Assembly (NCBI GenBank): GCA_044346855.1
Contig: JBIIYJ010000002.1
Location: forward strand, 1-64,000
DNA from: CAIKKV01 sp044346855
GTDB lineage: Bacteria > Verrucomicrobiota > Kiritimatiellia > CAIKKV01
Length of the DNA: 64,000 bases
Direction: 5' to 3'
Made by a program: the position numbers and the translations under genes. Under the pieces are notes generated by a model. That model was not told the DNA's origin. It worked only from the letters and a program-made list of their open reading frames with translations, and did no database searches. Within the stretch, counting starts at the first letter, position 1. Every line of letters begins with the position of its first letter. Shown here in pieces: positions 56,586 through 64,000 of this stretch.

Positions 56586-58543
56586 GACCGGATGGCCCGG
56601 AAGTCCTTCTCAAGGGCCACCCGGTAGGCCTTGATTTTGCCGGCCAGATTCGCCCAGTCCGGCGCGCTTCGTTCGAAGTCGGCCACCCACTCGTTGAAAA
56701 GGCCAAGTGCGCGATCGTGCAACTCAAGCGCGCGCGCTTCCAGCGCGGCCTTTTCCCCTGCAGCCGCTGAAACCGCCAAATCGCGGCAGCCGAAGGCCGC
56801 CAGGACATGGCAGCCAAACAGGGCGAAAGCCTTCTGCATGACCAGATTGACCCGGATCCCCGCCACGCGCTCCCGCATTTCCTGGCAATCCGCCGCCGCC
56901 AGGGCGGAGTCGAGCAGCGCCAGCACGCCGCCCATCCGCTCAGCCACCTGCCGCAGCACCGCCTCATGCAGATCGGGATTGTACCCCGAAAGCTGGTAGG
57001 TTGACGGAATTCCCCTTATAAGATCCGCCAGCCTGAATCCGTTGAAAAGCGGTTGATTGTGCAGAGCATCCAAGCTCGTATAAAATGTCCGCATGGCGGG
57101 TCCGGCGGACCCGAACAGCGCCGTCAGTAAAGAGGCATCCCGCCCTGCCCAATCGACCTCGGGATCCCACAGGCAGGCGGCCAGAGCGTGCAGGTCGCGG
57201 AAGAACCAGGGGAATTGCGGATCCATGCAATAGCAGGTCACGCTGCCCTGCAAGCCCAGCGCCTTGTAATAACGCAGATCGGCCTGTATGACGCGAGGCG
57301 TGTCGAACACATTCTGCCCGCTGAGATTGTGGTCCACGTAATAGGTGAACACCACCGCCGGCCCGAGCCGCACCCACCCCGCAAGATCCCGGCAGCACTC
57401 GGCATGCGTGCGCATGGGATGGAAACCGCGCCGGGCCTTTTCCTTTGCCTCTTCGGAAGCCCAGCGGCCGCGACCATACCAGGCATCGCAGATCGGCTGC
57501 GTGAAAGACTGATCCCAGTAGTGGCACACGCTGGTCATGACCTGCGGATGGGGCCGCGTCTCTTTCGGGGGGGCCGCATAGCCGATGTAGGCCAGATGAT
57601 CGATGACCAGGTCCGCCCGAGCAGCCGCAATCTTCTCCGTCACGGCGTTGACGTAGCGGAGCACCAGGCCGCCCATGTCGCCGGCGGCGATCTCGTCGGG
57701 GTCGAAGCCGGTCCCGTCCAGCGGCCACAGGCCGAGGCATTTCACGGACGGGAACCGCTCCAGCAGCCGCTTCACGTTTTCCACCACCACCGGCACGCTC
57801 GCCAGGTTGGAGAAGCGGAGCTGCCGGCCGAACCGGTTGGCGACGGAGGCATACCAGTCCGGATGCTGTTCCGCATGCGCTTCGGCAGGCACGAAATAGT
57901 TCAGGCTGTGGATGCCCAGGTCCAGATCCAGGTCGCGCTCCTCCATGAGCGGGCCCAGCTCCTTGCCCGCGAGCTCCCACGCCCGGACATCGATCTGAAT
58001 GCGGTTGAACTTGAGCTTGGCCGCCCAATCGATCAGCCGGGCCAGCCCCTTGGGGTCATCCCCGGTCGCGCCATGAAGGCCGAAGCCCCGGACCGGAAAG
58101 GCCGGCTGCGACAGTCTCCGCAAGCCGGGCAGGTCGCGTTCCGGGTTGACCGGAAAGGACTCGATCCCCGCGGCGGAAATGGCGAATTCGATGCCGCACG
58201 CGTCCCGCAGAAAGTCGTAGACCGCGTATAGGACCGCGCGCGGTCGGGCGCCATACAGGCCCACGCGCCCGTCCCCGATCAGGGTCACGCCCGCTTCCGG
58301 CCCCGCGCGCCTGATCGCCTCACGGTCAAAGCCGTTCTTGAGAAGATCGGCCTGTACGTCCGCCTCATCGAAGAGGCCCAGGTGGAAAGCGATCGATCCT
58401 CCCGGCCGGCCTTGGCTGCTGGAGTCCGCAGGGAAGAGCCGGGCCCGATAACGTTGGAGTTCGGTCGCCGCGAACTGCAAAGCCGGATGATCGCCGTTGA
58501 GGCGAATCGAATCGGCTGTCAGGACGTTATGATGACGTTGCAT
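56582..58543 (-). CDS. DUF4838-domain protein with GH67/GH20-type N-terminal domain
   Basis: 653 aa, no signal peptide. The N-terminal 140 residues look like the small alpha/beta domain preceding GH67 or GH20 barrels (HPALQFAATELQRYRARLF, GLYGARPRAVLYAVYDFLRD). The DUF4838 barrel follows at about 150-500: KFNRIQIDVRAWELAGKELG, FLGLWPLDGTGFDPDE-like CLGLWPLDGTGFDPDEIAAG, IDHLAYIGYAAPP, VVFTYYVDHNLSGQN. The C-terminus is helical. The family is placed near glycoside hydrolases, with no settled activity. It is convergent with the LacI operon; a TTCCGGAA palindrome precedes it. Confidence 0.75.
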   Translation of the reverse strand: MQRHHNVLTADSIRLNGDHPALQFAATELQRYRARLFPADSSSQGRPGGSIAFHLGLFDEADVQADLLKNGFDREAIRRAGPEAGVTLIGDGRVGLYGARPRAVLYAVYDFLRDACGIEFAISAAGIESFPVNPERDLPGLRRLSQPAFPVRGFGLHGATGDDPKGLARLIDWAAKLKFNRIQIDVRAWELAGKELGPLMEERDLDLDLGIHSLNYFVPAEAHAEQHPDWYASVANRFGRQLRFSNLASVPVVVENVKRLLERFPSVKCLGLWPLDGTGFDPDEIAAGDMGGLVLRYVNAVTEKIAAARADLVIDHLAYIGYAAPPKETRPHPQVMTSVCHYWDQSFTQPICDAWYGRGRWASEEAKEKARRGFHPMRTHAECCRDLAGWVRLGPAVVFTYYVDHNLSGQNVFDTPRVIQADLRYYKALGLQGSVTCYCMDPQFPWFFRDLHALAACLWDPEVDWAGRDASLLTALFGSAGPAMRTFYTSLDALHNQPLFNGFRLADLIRGIPSTYQLSGYNPDLHEAVLRQVAERMGGVLALLDSALAAADCQEMRERVAGIRVNLVMQKAFALFGCHVLAAFGCRDLAVSAAAGEKAALEARALELHDRALGLFNEWVADFERSAPDWANLAGKIKAYRVALEKDFRAIRS

Positions 58544-58571
58544 GTACGTGCCCCTTCATTCCGTGAACCTG

Positions 58572-58581
58572 CTTCCGGAAG
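58572..58581. promoter_or_regulatory. TTCCGGAA palindrome upstream of the DUF4838 gene
   Basis: CTTCCGGAAG is a perfect 10-bp palindrome 29 bp before the ATG. It shares the TTCCGGA core with the palindrome at 50800-50815 near the lacI-type gene. Confidence 0.3.
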
Positions 58582-59148
58582 GTAGAGAAGAAGCGGGCCA
58601 AGGTCAAGCCGGACCCGCCACAACGGGCAACAGCGGGCGCATCTGCGAGTTATAACAGGCGCGGGGAAGGTGCGGGTTGGCAAGAAAGCAATCCTTGCGA
58701 TAGAGGCGCGATTCTGCGCGACGCTGCCTTCTCTTCCGGAGGGCGGAGCTCCGCGACGCCGCATGCGCATGACTGGTGGACGGCATAGCCCTTGTGGACA
58801 GGACGGGCGGAGATCAGGAAGACGGCGTCGCGGGAGCTCGGCCCTTCTAAGAGGAACCGCTGTCAACCACGGAAACGCCTCTTTCCTCTTCTCCTTCTTC
58901 GAAGTCCGCTCAAGGATGGACCGGCTTTGTCGATCACCGCCCCGTGTTCGGAGCGGGCAACCTTCTATCCGTATCGGCCAGGCCGAGAACAAGATGCTGC
59001 ATGCGACAGACGCCGACAGCCGGAATAAACAGGAAGAACCATCTCCGAAAACGGTGTGATTAGCACCCGGGGCCAAGCCGTTCTCCTGAACACCCTTCGC
59101 AGCACTTCAAAGTTTCTTTCCGTTTAGTTGTATGTTGTCCGGGCTTGG
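58582..59148. other. Gap without a gene; inverted repeat and possible IS end
   Basis: No frame here has protein-like composition or a good start. It contains an inverted repeat: GGGCGGAGCTCCGCGACGCC (58741-58760) faces CGGCGTCGCGGGAGCTCGGC (58823-58842). The stretch next to 59148 would include the downstream end of the IS110-type element, whose exact limit cannot be seen. Confidence 0.5.
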
Positions 59149-60285
59149 TTAAGCCTTCAAGATGGCGCCTTCAGGCACCAGGTCCTGCTCCACGAACTTC
59201 CATAGCGCGATGAGCAGCTTCCTGGCCAACGCGACGATTCCCTTGCGTTTGGATCGGCTGGTGCCGTCCCGGACGAAACGATCCAAGAACCAGTTCGTTA
59301 ACGCGCTTTTCGGTTGCCACCGGACCCAGCCCCAGGCCAACTCGATCATGGTGGCACGTACACGCACGCTGCCGGCCTTGCTGATCCCCTGCTCGCGAAG
59401 CGTATCGCCGCTATCGTAGGGCGTCCCCGTCAGACCGGCAAACGACCCGAGTTGCTTGCGATTGCCGAACACGCGCCAGCCAAAACATTCATGGCTCAGG
59501 ATCCATCCGCTTTGGACGCCAACCGCCTTTAACCGGCACAACTTTGCCGCCTTCGCGGCGGCCGCGGTCACCGGTTTTCCCAGGGCTGCGGCCTGTTGCG
59601 TCTCCACCTCCTTCATTTGCTCTTCCACAAGAACCAAGCGCTCTTGCTCCCGATTCAACTCGTTGACCAAGAGCGCCGGCAAGGGCTTGCCTTCCCAGTC
59701 GCGCACCTGGTCCATTCTTGTTCTGGCGGGATTTCCGATCACCACGCCATGAAGAATGCAGAGCGATTTGATCCGGGCGTAGTGCCCCGTGCGCTCCTTC
59801 ACCAGCCGTTGCCGTACACGATGCCGACGCGTCTCGGCCTCCTGCGTTTCGCTGGGCACGCGCACGACCGCATAGGCATCCGCTTGCCCCCACAGCACCT
59901 TGCGCAACAACAGCTGTAATAACTTCCGCGCATCCAACCGATCGGTTTTCCGCTGTCGGGCCCGACGGGGCACTTCAATGCTGGCCGGGTCCATCACGTG
60001 ACAATCGCAGCCGTGATTCTGGAGCATCCGCGAGATCCAGAACCCATCCCGCCCCGCCTCATACCCAAACAGCGCCTTCGCATTGGGGGGCAGTCCCAGC
60101 TTCTCTTTCGCAACGGCCAACTCATGAATCAATTGCGCCTCATTGCGGGCGAGGATCGTCCGCTCCCGCTCCCGGCTCCCGTCGCCAAACACCAGCTTCC
60201 ATTTCTTGTTGCTCAGTTCCATCGCACGAATACAGTCTTCTCTTGCAGGGTCATGGCTCAGCCTCCAGGTTGGTGTTTCAGTCAC
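59149..60285 (-). CDS. IS110-family transposase (DEDD recombinase)
   Basis: 378 aa from GTG at 60285; ATG at 60222 (MELSNKKWKLVF) is equally plausible and closer to family starts. An N-terminal RuvC-like DEDD domain shows GYEAGRDGFWISRML, DPASIEVPRRARQRKTDRLD and ARKLLQLL. A coiled middle (about 205-235) precedes the C-terminal Transposase_20 domain with the conserved Ser region (LGSFAGLTGTPYDSGDTLRE, then GISKAGSVRVRATMIELAW). The reading frame is full length with no stops, so the element may be active. Transposases of this family use an RNA encoded in the element's non-coding end as a guide (published for IS110/IS1111 members). Confidence 0.9.
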   Translation of the reverse strand: MTETPTWRLSHDPAREDCIRAMELSNKKWKLVFGDGSRERERTILARNEAQLIHELAVAKEKLGLPPNAKALFGYEAGRDGFWISRMLQNHGCDCHVMDPASIEVPRRARQRKTDRLDARKLLQLLLRKVLWGQADAYAVVRVPSETQEAETRRHRVRQRLVKERTGHYARIKSLCILHGVVIGNPARTRMDQVRDWEGKPLPALLVNELNREQERLVLVEEQMKEVETQQAAALGKPVTAAAAKAAKLCRLKAVGVQSGWILSHECFGWRVFGNRKQLGSFAGLTGTPYDSGDTLREQGISKAGSVRVRATMIELAWGWVRWQPKSALTNWFLDRFVRDGTSRSKRKGIVALARKLLIALWKFVEQDLVPEGAILKA

Positions 60286-60427
60286 AACAACTATAGTGGC
60301 TGATCATGGCCCTGCATAGTATCTCCGTAGAAAAGGCGAAATGCATCCGGAGGGACGATCTCCCGCGAGTCCTCATGCGCAAGCCTGGCGCATGCGGCTC
60401 ACCCGGAGGGTTCGCCGGCTTTTGAAC
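60223..60427 (-). ncRNA. Candidate bridge/seek RNA region of the IS110 element
   Basis: If translation starts at 60222, 205 nt lie between the sialidase-fusion stop and the transposase start. The stretch has a 7-bp hairpin (60374-60394) and a repeated CCGGAGGG (60348 and 60403 areas). IS110-group elements encode their guide RNA upstream of the transposase. The position fits, but no sequence homology is claimed. Confidence 0.3.
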
Positions 60428-62533
60428 TTATTTCACCTGGAAATTCAAGTTCGCCTTGCCCCACTTGATCCGGGCTATGTAAATCCGGTTGTTGCCGCCG
60501 CGCCGCTCGGTCAGCTCCAGATTGAGGGTATTCTTGGCATCCCCCTGCATGCACTCGGACGTGACGATCCAGCTCTCGTCCACCGAGGCGTTGACCGTCC
60601 CGAAATTGCCCAGCTGGGCGCCTAGCTTCGGCACCACCACCCGCTCCGTCGACCGGACCACGCACAGCCGCTCCGGATCCACCTGCGCCAGGAACAGCGG
60701 GGCCCGGTGCCGCACGATCTCGTCGTTGTCCGCCCCCCGCCGCGTATAGCTCAGGAACAGCCCGTCGCTGTGCGTCACCCAGTGCTGCTGGGTGTTGTAG
60801 CTGCCCAGCTCCGCCCCGTCGTCAAACGCCCACGCCACCGGCTTGCCGAAGTGCAGCCCGTCATCCCCCACCGCCACATAACCCCGCTGGTCGTTGCGCA
60901 TGGTCAGGTAATAGCGGCCCTTGAACAGGGTCAGGGACGACTCGTACAGCCCCCGCGGCTCCGGCACGGACAGGAAGTCCCCGTGGCCAAGATAGCGCAT
61001 CGTCTCGCCGTCGAACGACACCCGCAGCACCGTGGTCGCGAAGCAGGCCTTCCAGAAATTCGACCCCACCGCCGCCTTCGACATCACCGACACCGGGATC
61101 AGGCTCTCGCCGTTCGGCAGGTCCACGCGCTGCGTGCACCCCGCGCCGGCCCAGAAAAAGGCGTCCGGATCGGGATACTCCAGGATCTTCCACTCCGACC
61201 ATGTCCCCTTTTTGGGATCATAGGCGGCGTAGCACAGCTCCCGCCGGTGCAGGTTGTCCACCGCCACATGCCCCTTGGGGCCGGGCGAATAGATGGCGGT
61301 GTGGCCCGTGGCCAGCAGGCGGCCGGAGGCGGCGTGCCAGGCCGGCGTCATGTCGCACGGGCAGATGTCGAACCCGTCGGGCAGCGTGTGCCGGTCCAGC
61401 CGCGGCTGCGGCTCCGGGTCGCTCCACGTCCGCCCCAGGTCGCCCGAATACATGACGTTGACCGCCGAAAAAATGTCACTCCCCCACAGCTGGTTCCGCG
61501 TCAGCGTCAGGACCGCCCGCCCCCCCGGCATGATGCCGATGCGCGGCTGGAACCAGCCCGTCTTTCGGTCATACCCCTCCCGCACCGTCTGAAGCTCGAG
61601 ATCCCATTTCAAAGTTTCCGTGAACAATCCTTTGTTATTCACTCTTTCAGCATTGAACTTGTCGCCGTACACGACGGCGCCATCCCCGACCGTGAAGAAC
61701 CCCACGCCTTTGGAGTAAAGAGCGTATTCGCTTACCGCTACCCGGCCGCTGTACGAAGACCCGGAACCCGCCACATAAACCCGGCCCGTGCCGTTGACGA
61801 TATCGCCCCCGATGTACATGCCGCCTCCCACGATCTTATAGGAGCTTCCGTTCGTGATCACCAGGCTCGCATCGTGACCGCCCTGGGAGCCCATGTATGA
61901 ATTGTTGGCGATCTGACTCCACGTCGAAGCGCCCTCTAGCAGGATCAGTCCCTCATGACGAATATCGGCGGCCTGGCTCACGAGCGTGGACTTGTTGATC
62001 ACACGGAGATGTCCATAGGCACCCGCTGACGATACGGTTAAACTCTGGAAAAATCCAATGCCTCCGTCCAGAACCAGCGTGCCGTACTTGGATGCGGCGT
62101 CCCCAATGAGAGCCCCCCCGCTGTTGGTGAAGGTCCCCCCCACCACATGCAGCACCGAACCGGGCTTGCCCGGTACCGGGTTGGCGGGATGGTACAACGC
62201 CGAGCCCCTCAGGTACACGCCCCCTGAGCCCAGCGTGTAGGTCTGCCCTGCCGCAATGGTCAGGGTGACATAGGCGCCATCGTCCACCCGAATGCCCCCG
62301 GCGTTCGTGCTGACGTCCAGGGTGACGTTGTAGGAATTCGTCCCGGTGCCGAAGTAGGCTGTTGCAGAAGGACTCGGCACCACCCCGCCGGTCCAGTTGT
62401 TCGTGTCGGAATAGGAACCCGACTTGACGGTTGTTTTCCAGAAGACGTTTTGCGCTGTCCCCGCCAGGGGCAACAGGGTCGTTAGAACAAAAAGCGACAT
62501 GGCCCACACAAAACTTGCTCGAAACCGGGGCAT
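60428..62533 (-). CDS. Exported beta-strand-repeat / sialidase-like fusion protein
   Basis: 701 aa; GGGAGGGCTGT precedes ATG at 62533. Signal peptide about residues 1-27. Residues 30-305 are beta-helix-like strands (TNNWTGGVVPSPSATAYFG, GGIRVDDGAYVTLTIAAGQT, GSALYHPANPVPGKPGSVLH, VTNGSSYKIVGGGMYIGG-type turns). Residues about 310-700 form a sialidase/BNR-like propeller with an Asp-box YSGDLGRTWSDPE near 365 and later blades (GRYYLTMRNDQRGYVAVGDD, LSYTRRGADNDEIVRHRAPL). The joint near residue 305 is abrupt. An IS110 element lies at the 3' end, but the reading frame ends naturally. Possibly a cell-surface glycan-active or glycan-binding protein. Confidence 0.7.
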   Translation of the reverse strand: MPRFRASFVWAMSLFVLTTLLPLAGTAQNVFWKTTVKSGSYSDTNNWTGGVVPSPSATAYFGTGTNSYNVTLDVSTNAGGIRVDDGAYVTLTIAAGQTYTLGSGGVYLRGSALYHPANPVPGKPGSVLHVVGGTFTNSGGALIGDAASKYGTLVLDGGIGFFQSLTVSSAGAYGHLRVINKSTLVSQAADIRHEGLILLEGASTWSQIANNSYMGSQGGHDASLVITNGSSYKIVGGGMYIGGDIVNGTGRVYVAGSGSSYSGRVAVSEYALYSKGVGFFTVGDGAVVYGDKFNAERVNNKGLFTETLKWDLELQTVREGYDRKTGWFQPRIGIMPGGRAVLTLTRNQLWGSDIFSAVNVMYSGDLGRTWSDPEPQPRLDRHTLPDGFDICPCDMTPAWHAASGRLLATGHTAIYSPGPKGHVAVDNLHRRELCYAAYDPKKGTWSEWKILEYPDPDAFFWAGAGCTQRVDLPNGESLIPVSVMSKAAVGSNFWKACFATTVLRVSFDGETMRYLGHGDFLSVPEPRGLYESSLTLFKGRYYLTMRNDQRGYVAVGDDGLHFGKPVAWAFDDGAELGSYNTQQHWVTHSDGLFLSYTRRGADNDEIVRHRAPLFLAQVDPERLCVVRSTERVVVPKLGAQLGNFGTVNASVDESWIVTSECMQGDAKNTLNLELTERRGGNNRIYIARIKWGKANLNFQVK

Positions 62534-62626
62534 ACAGCCCTCCCGCTTTGTTTCAACAGCCCATCACTCAACCTGTTTTATCTTACCCCATCGCACGGCA
62601 TCGGAGAAACAGGAAATGAAGTTTGT

Positions 62627-62653
62627 TTTATAATAAACTCCGATTCCGGTCAA
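62627..62653 (-). promoter_or_regulatory. Possible promoter of the sialidase-fusion gene
   Basis: Minus strand -35 TTGACC (62648-62653), 15-bp spacer, -10 TATAAA (62627-62632), about 90 bp before the ATG. The spacing is short. Confidence 0.35.
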
Positions 62654-62785
62654 ACCGCCGCGCGATCTCATTTCGTCTCCGCCTCGCCGAACGGGGGGCG
62701 AAGCCCCCCTTTCCAATGCGGCTCGAAGAATTCCTCCGCTGCGGCCGCGCGCAACGGCCCCGTCCCGCCCGTTCGCCGGATTCTA

Positions 62786-63910
62786 TTAAACGGACCAGAT
62801 CGTGAATGCGATGTGGCGCACGCCGCCATCCTGCTGGATGGAATCGGACTTGCCGTTGAAGTAATAGACCGTGACCAGCTTCCCGTCCGGCCGCAGCATG
62901 GTGCGGGGGTAGCCCAGGTCCCAGCTTCCGCCGTCGTCGCGCAGCACGATCTCATCGCCCCACGTGCGGCCGCCGTCCCGGCTCACGGTCGCGCGCACGC
63001 CGTAGGGCGGCTGGCGGTACCCGTACACGCACACGAGCCGGCCATCCGGCAATTCCACCAGGTTGGCCGGCGCGCCCCAGTCGTTCGGCCGTGAGAGGAA
63101 CCGCCACGACCGGCCGCCGTCGTCCGACTCGTAGACCTGCGTATGCGCGTTGTAGGCCGCGCCGTATTGCCGGCGCACGGCGGCCAGGATGCGGCCGTCC
63201 CGCAGCAGGATCGGATACGGCATGATGGCCATGGGCTGGGTCGGGCTCGGCGTGATCTCGCCGATCAGGCCCCACGTATAACCGCCGTTGCGACTGCCGA
63301 ACACCAGCGGAATGGCCTCCTTCTCGGCGGGCGTGAAGCCGGCGGTCTCGCCGGCGGGCACGTTCAGCCGGCTGCCGTGCGCGAACAGGAGCAGCATGCC
63401 GTCGGGCCGCACGATCGCGCTTGGCCGGCCATACAGCGCGAAGAAGCCGCACGGCGGCACCCGGACCATCGGCGCCCACGTGTGACCGCGGTCCGTGGAG
63501 ACCAGCACGTAAAGCCGGTCGCGCAGGCTCTCGGGCGGGATGCCGTAGCCGGCGACGAGGCAGAAGCCGTCGGCGGACGGATTGCGGTTATTCAGCGCGG
63601 GAAGCCCCGGAACCCAAGAGGTGGCGGCCACCTGGTCATCCAACACGGCCCTTTGGAAAACCGTTTCGACTGTTTCGACCGGCCAAGTCGCCCCGCCATC
63701 GAAGGAGCGGATGATGATCTGCTGGCACATATTCTGGTCTATGGCATTATGCCCCACACTCCCGGGCGTGGCATACGTGCAGGGGGCGCGCATGAAACTG
63801 ACGGCCAGTTCCCCGTCCGCAAACTGCCAGAAACCCCCGTTGAACGGCCAGGCGCAGAACTCCCCGTCATTCCGATACACGACCCCGTGTTCCATTCCAT
63901 GCGCATTCAT
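62786..63910 (-). CDS. Exo-alpha-sialidase-like six-bladed propeller
   Basis: 374 aa, no signal peptide. Five Asp-box-like turns are visible: SFDGGATW, STDRGHTW, SRNGGYTW, SDDGGRSW and SRDGGRTW (consensus SxDxGxTW). Blade motifs RPSAIVRPDGMLLLFAHGSR, YPILLRDGRILAAVRRQYGA and NLVELPDGRLVCVYGYRQ are typical of GH33-like or BNR proteins. The classic N-terminal FRIP arginine motif is not evident, so it may act on another sugar. Start ATG at 63910 follows a GGGGAG site. A perfect LacI-type operator lies 29 bp upstream. Confidence 0.75.
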   Translation of the reverse strand: MNAHGMEHGVVYRNDGEFCAWPFNGGFWQFADGELAVSFMRAPCTYATPGSVGHNAIDQNMCQQIIIRSFDGGATWPVETVETVFQRAVLDDQVAATSWVPGLPALNNRNPSADGFCLVAGYGIPPESLRDRLYVLVSTDRGHTWAPMVRVPPCGFFALYGRPSAIVRPDGMLLLFAHGSRLNVPAGETAGFTPAEKEAIPLVFGSRNGGYTWGLIGEITPSPTQPMAIMPYPILLRDGRILAAVRRQYGAAYNAHTQVYESDDGGRSWRFLSRPNDWGAPANLVELPDGRLVCVYGYRQPPYGVRATVSRDGGRTWGDEIVLRDDGGSWDLGYPRTMLRPDGKLVTVYYFNGKSDSIQQDGGVRHIAFTIWSV

Positions 63911-63938
63911 CGGCTGCTGCTCCCCGGGGTCAAAGTTG

Positions 63939-63950
63939 TAAATCGATTTA
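63939..63950. promoter_or_regulatory. LacI/GalR-type operator upstream of the sialidase-like gene
   Basis: TAAATCGATTTA is a perfect 12-bp palindrome with the AAnCGnTT core. It lies 29 bp before the ATG at 63910, in an AT-rich stretch containing promoter-like TATTAA. It resembles TTAATCGTTTAA at 50776-50787. Confidence 0.6.
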
Positions 63951-64000
63951 TTAATATCGTAAGAATGGTCCGCCTCTGCAAGATCATATTTTACCCCATA

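Larger units (their letters stand above)
59149..60427 (-). mobile_element. IS110-family insertion sequence (limits approximate)
   Basis: Transposase gene plus the 140-200 bp non-coding stretch upstream of it. No terminal inverted repeats are evident, as expected for IS110. The element sits immediately after the stop codon (60428) of the sialidase-fusion gene. True ends need comparison with an empty site. Hairpin CATGCGC-AAGCCTG-GCGCATG at 60374-60394 lies in the upstream non-coding part. Confidence 0.6.

Noticed and set aside
58670..59059. Possible 129-codon gene in the gap before the IS element
   Set aside because: Arg-rich composition, no ribosome site, and it spans an inverted repeat; more likely non-coding.
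1..64000. Prophage
   Set aside because: No capsid, terminase, tail, integrase or lysis genes were seen; the M23 protein is a lipoprotein with a C-terminal sandwich, unlike phage endolysins.

Overview
The window comes from a GC-rich, Gram-negative bacterium, most likely of the PVC superphylum (Kiritimatiellota / Lentisphaerota / Verrucomicrobiota type). This is inferred from gene content: exported beta-strand-repeat proteins, a formylglycine sulfatase, uroporphyrinogen-decarboxylase-like proteins beside sugar genes, DUF4838 and PcRGLX/YetA-like proteins, a glycyl radical enzyme (anaerobic metabolism) and a DUF6941 protein. No rRNA or reliable phylogenetic marker is present, so the phylum is not certain. 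Many intergenic gaps hold palindromic interspersed repeats.

Layout. 1-1.4 kb: the end of a Y-family DNA polymerase, converging on an AAA/DUF4143 ATPase that is preceded by two perfectly abutting 32-bp palindromes. 1.4-8.2 kb (minus strand): an unusual envelope cluster of an M23 lipoprotein, a small hydrophilic protein, a soluble VirD4/TrwB-like ATPase, a membrane protein with a PH-like head and about four large helical repeats, and an exported YidD-domain protein. It is read from a good sigma-70-type promoter at 8.16-8.19 kb. 8.3-9.75 kb: two tandem small secreted paralogues and a LolA-like protein. 9.9-13.2 kb: DUF6941, a sugar isomerase/epimerase and an ABC exporter permease. 13.3-18.3 kb: a translationally coupled trio of hybrid histidine kinase, NamZ (DUF1343) exo-muramidase and a fused MurU-AmgK protein, which together form a compact MurNAc salvage unit.

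18.3-21.5 kb: a helical-repeat protein, a lipoprotein, a zinc-ribbon membrane protein and a repeat-filled gap. 21.5-25.7 kb (minus strand): a BadF-type sugar kinase, two SIS paralogues, a ThyA-fold protein and stand-alone CoaB in one operon. 25.9-32.8 kb: two URO-D-like proteins around a GH2 beta-galactosidase and a 19-cysteine copper-storage-type protein. 32.9-38.7 kb: a secreted 20-residue-repeat protein, a parvulin, a GT-C glycosyltransferase and a sulfatase. 38.7-42.9 kb: an AGCS symporter, an SGNH hydrolase and a glycyl radical enzyme in overlapping frames. 42.9-44.5 kb: a secreted protein, tRNA-Arg(UCU) and a 567-bp repeat-rich gap.

44.5-58.5 kb is a carbohydrate locus centred on a LacI regulator with a LacI-type operator inside its own promoter. 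To the left run an exported beta-strand protein, a 1199-aa PcRGLX/YetA-like protein and a NIF3 protein. To the right run a small exported beta-sandwich protein, a 1148-aa PcRGLX/YetA-like protein, an unknown 249-aa protein and a convergent DUF4838 protein. 58.5-64 kb: an IS110-family transposase, an exported beta-strand-repeat/sialidase-like fusion, and an exo-sialidase-like protein with a second perfect LacI-type operator upstream. Much of the locus thus looks devoted to breaking down decorated polysaccharides (sulfated, pectin-like or sialylated; substrates inferred) and to recycling cell-wall amino sugars.
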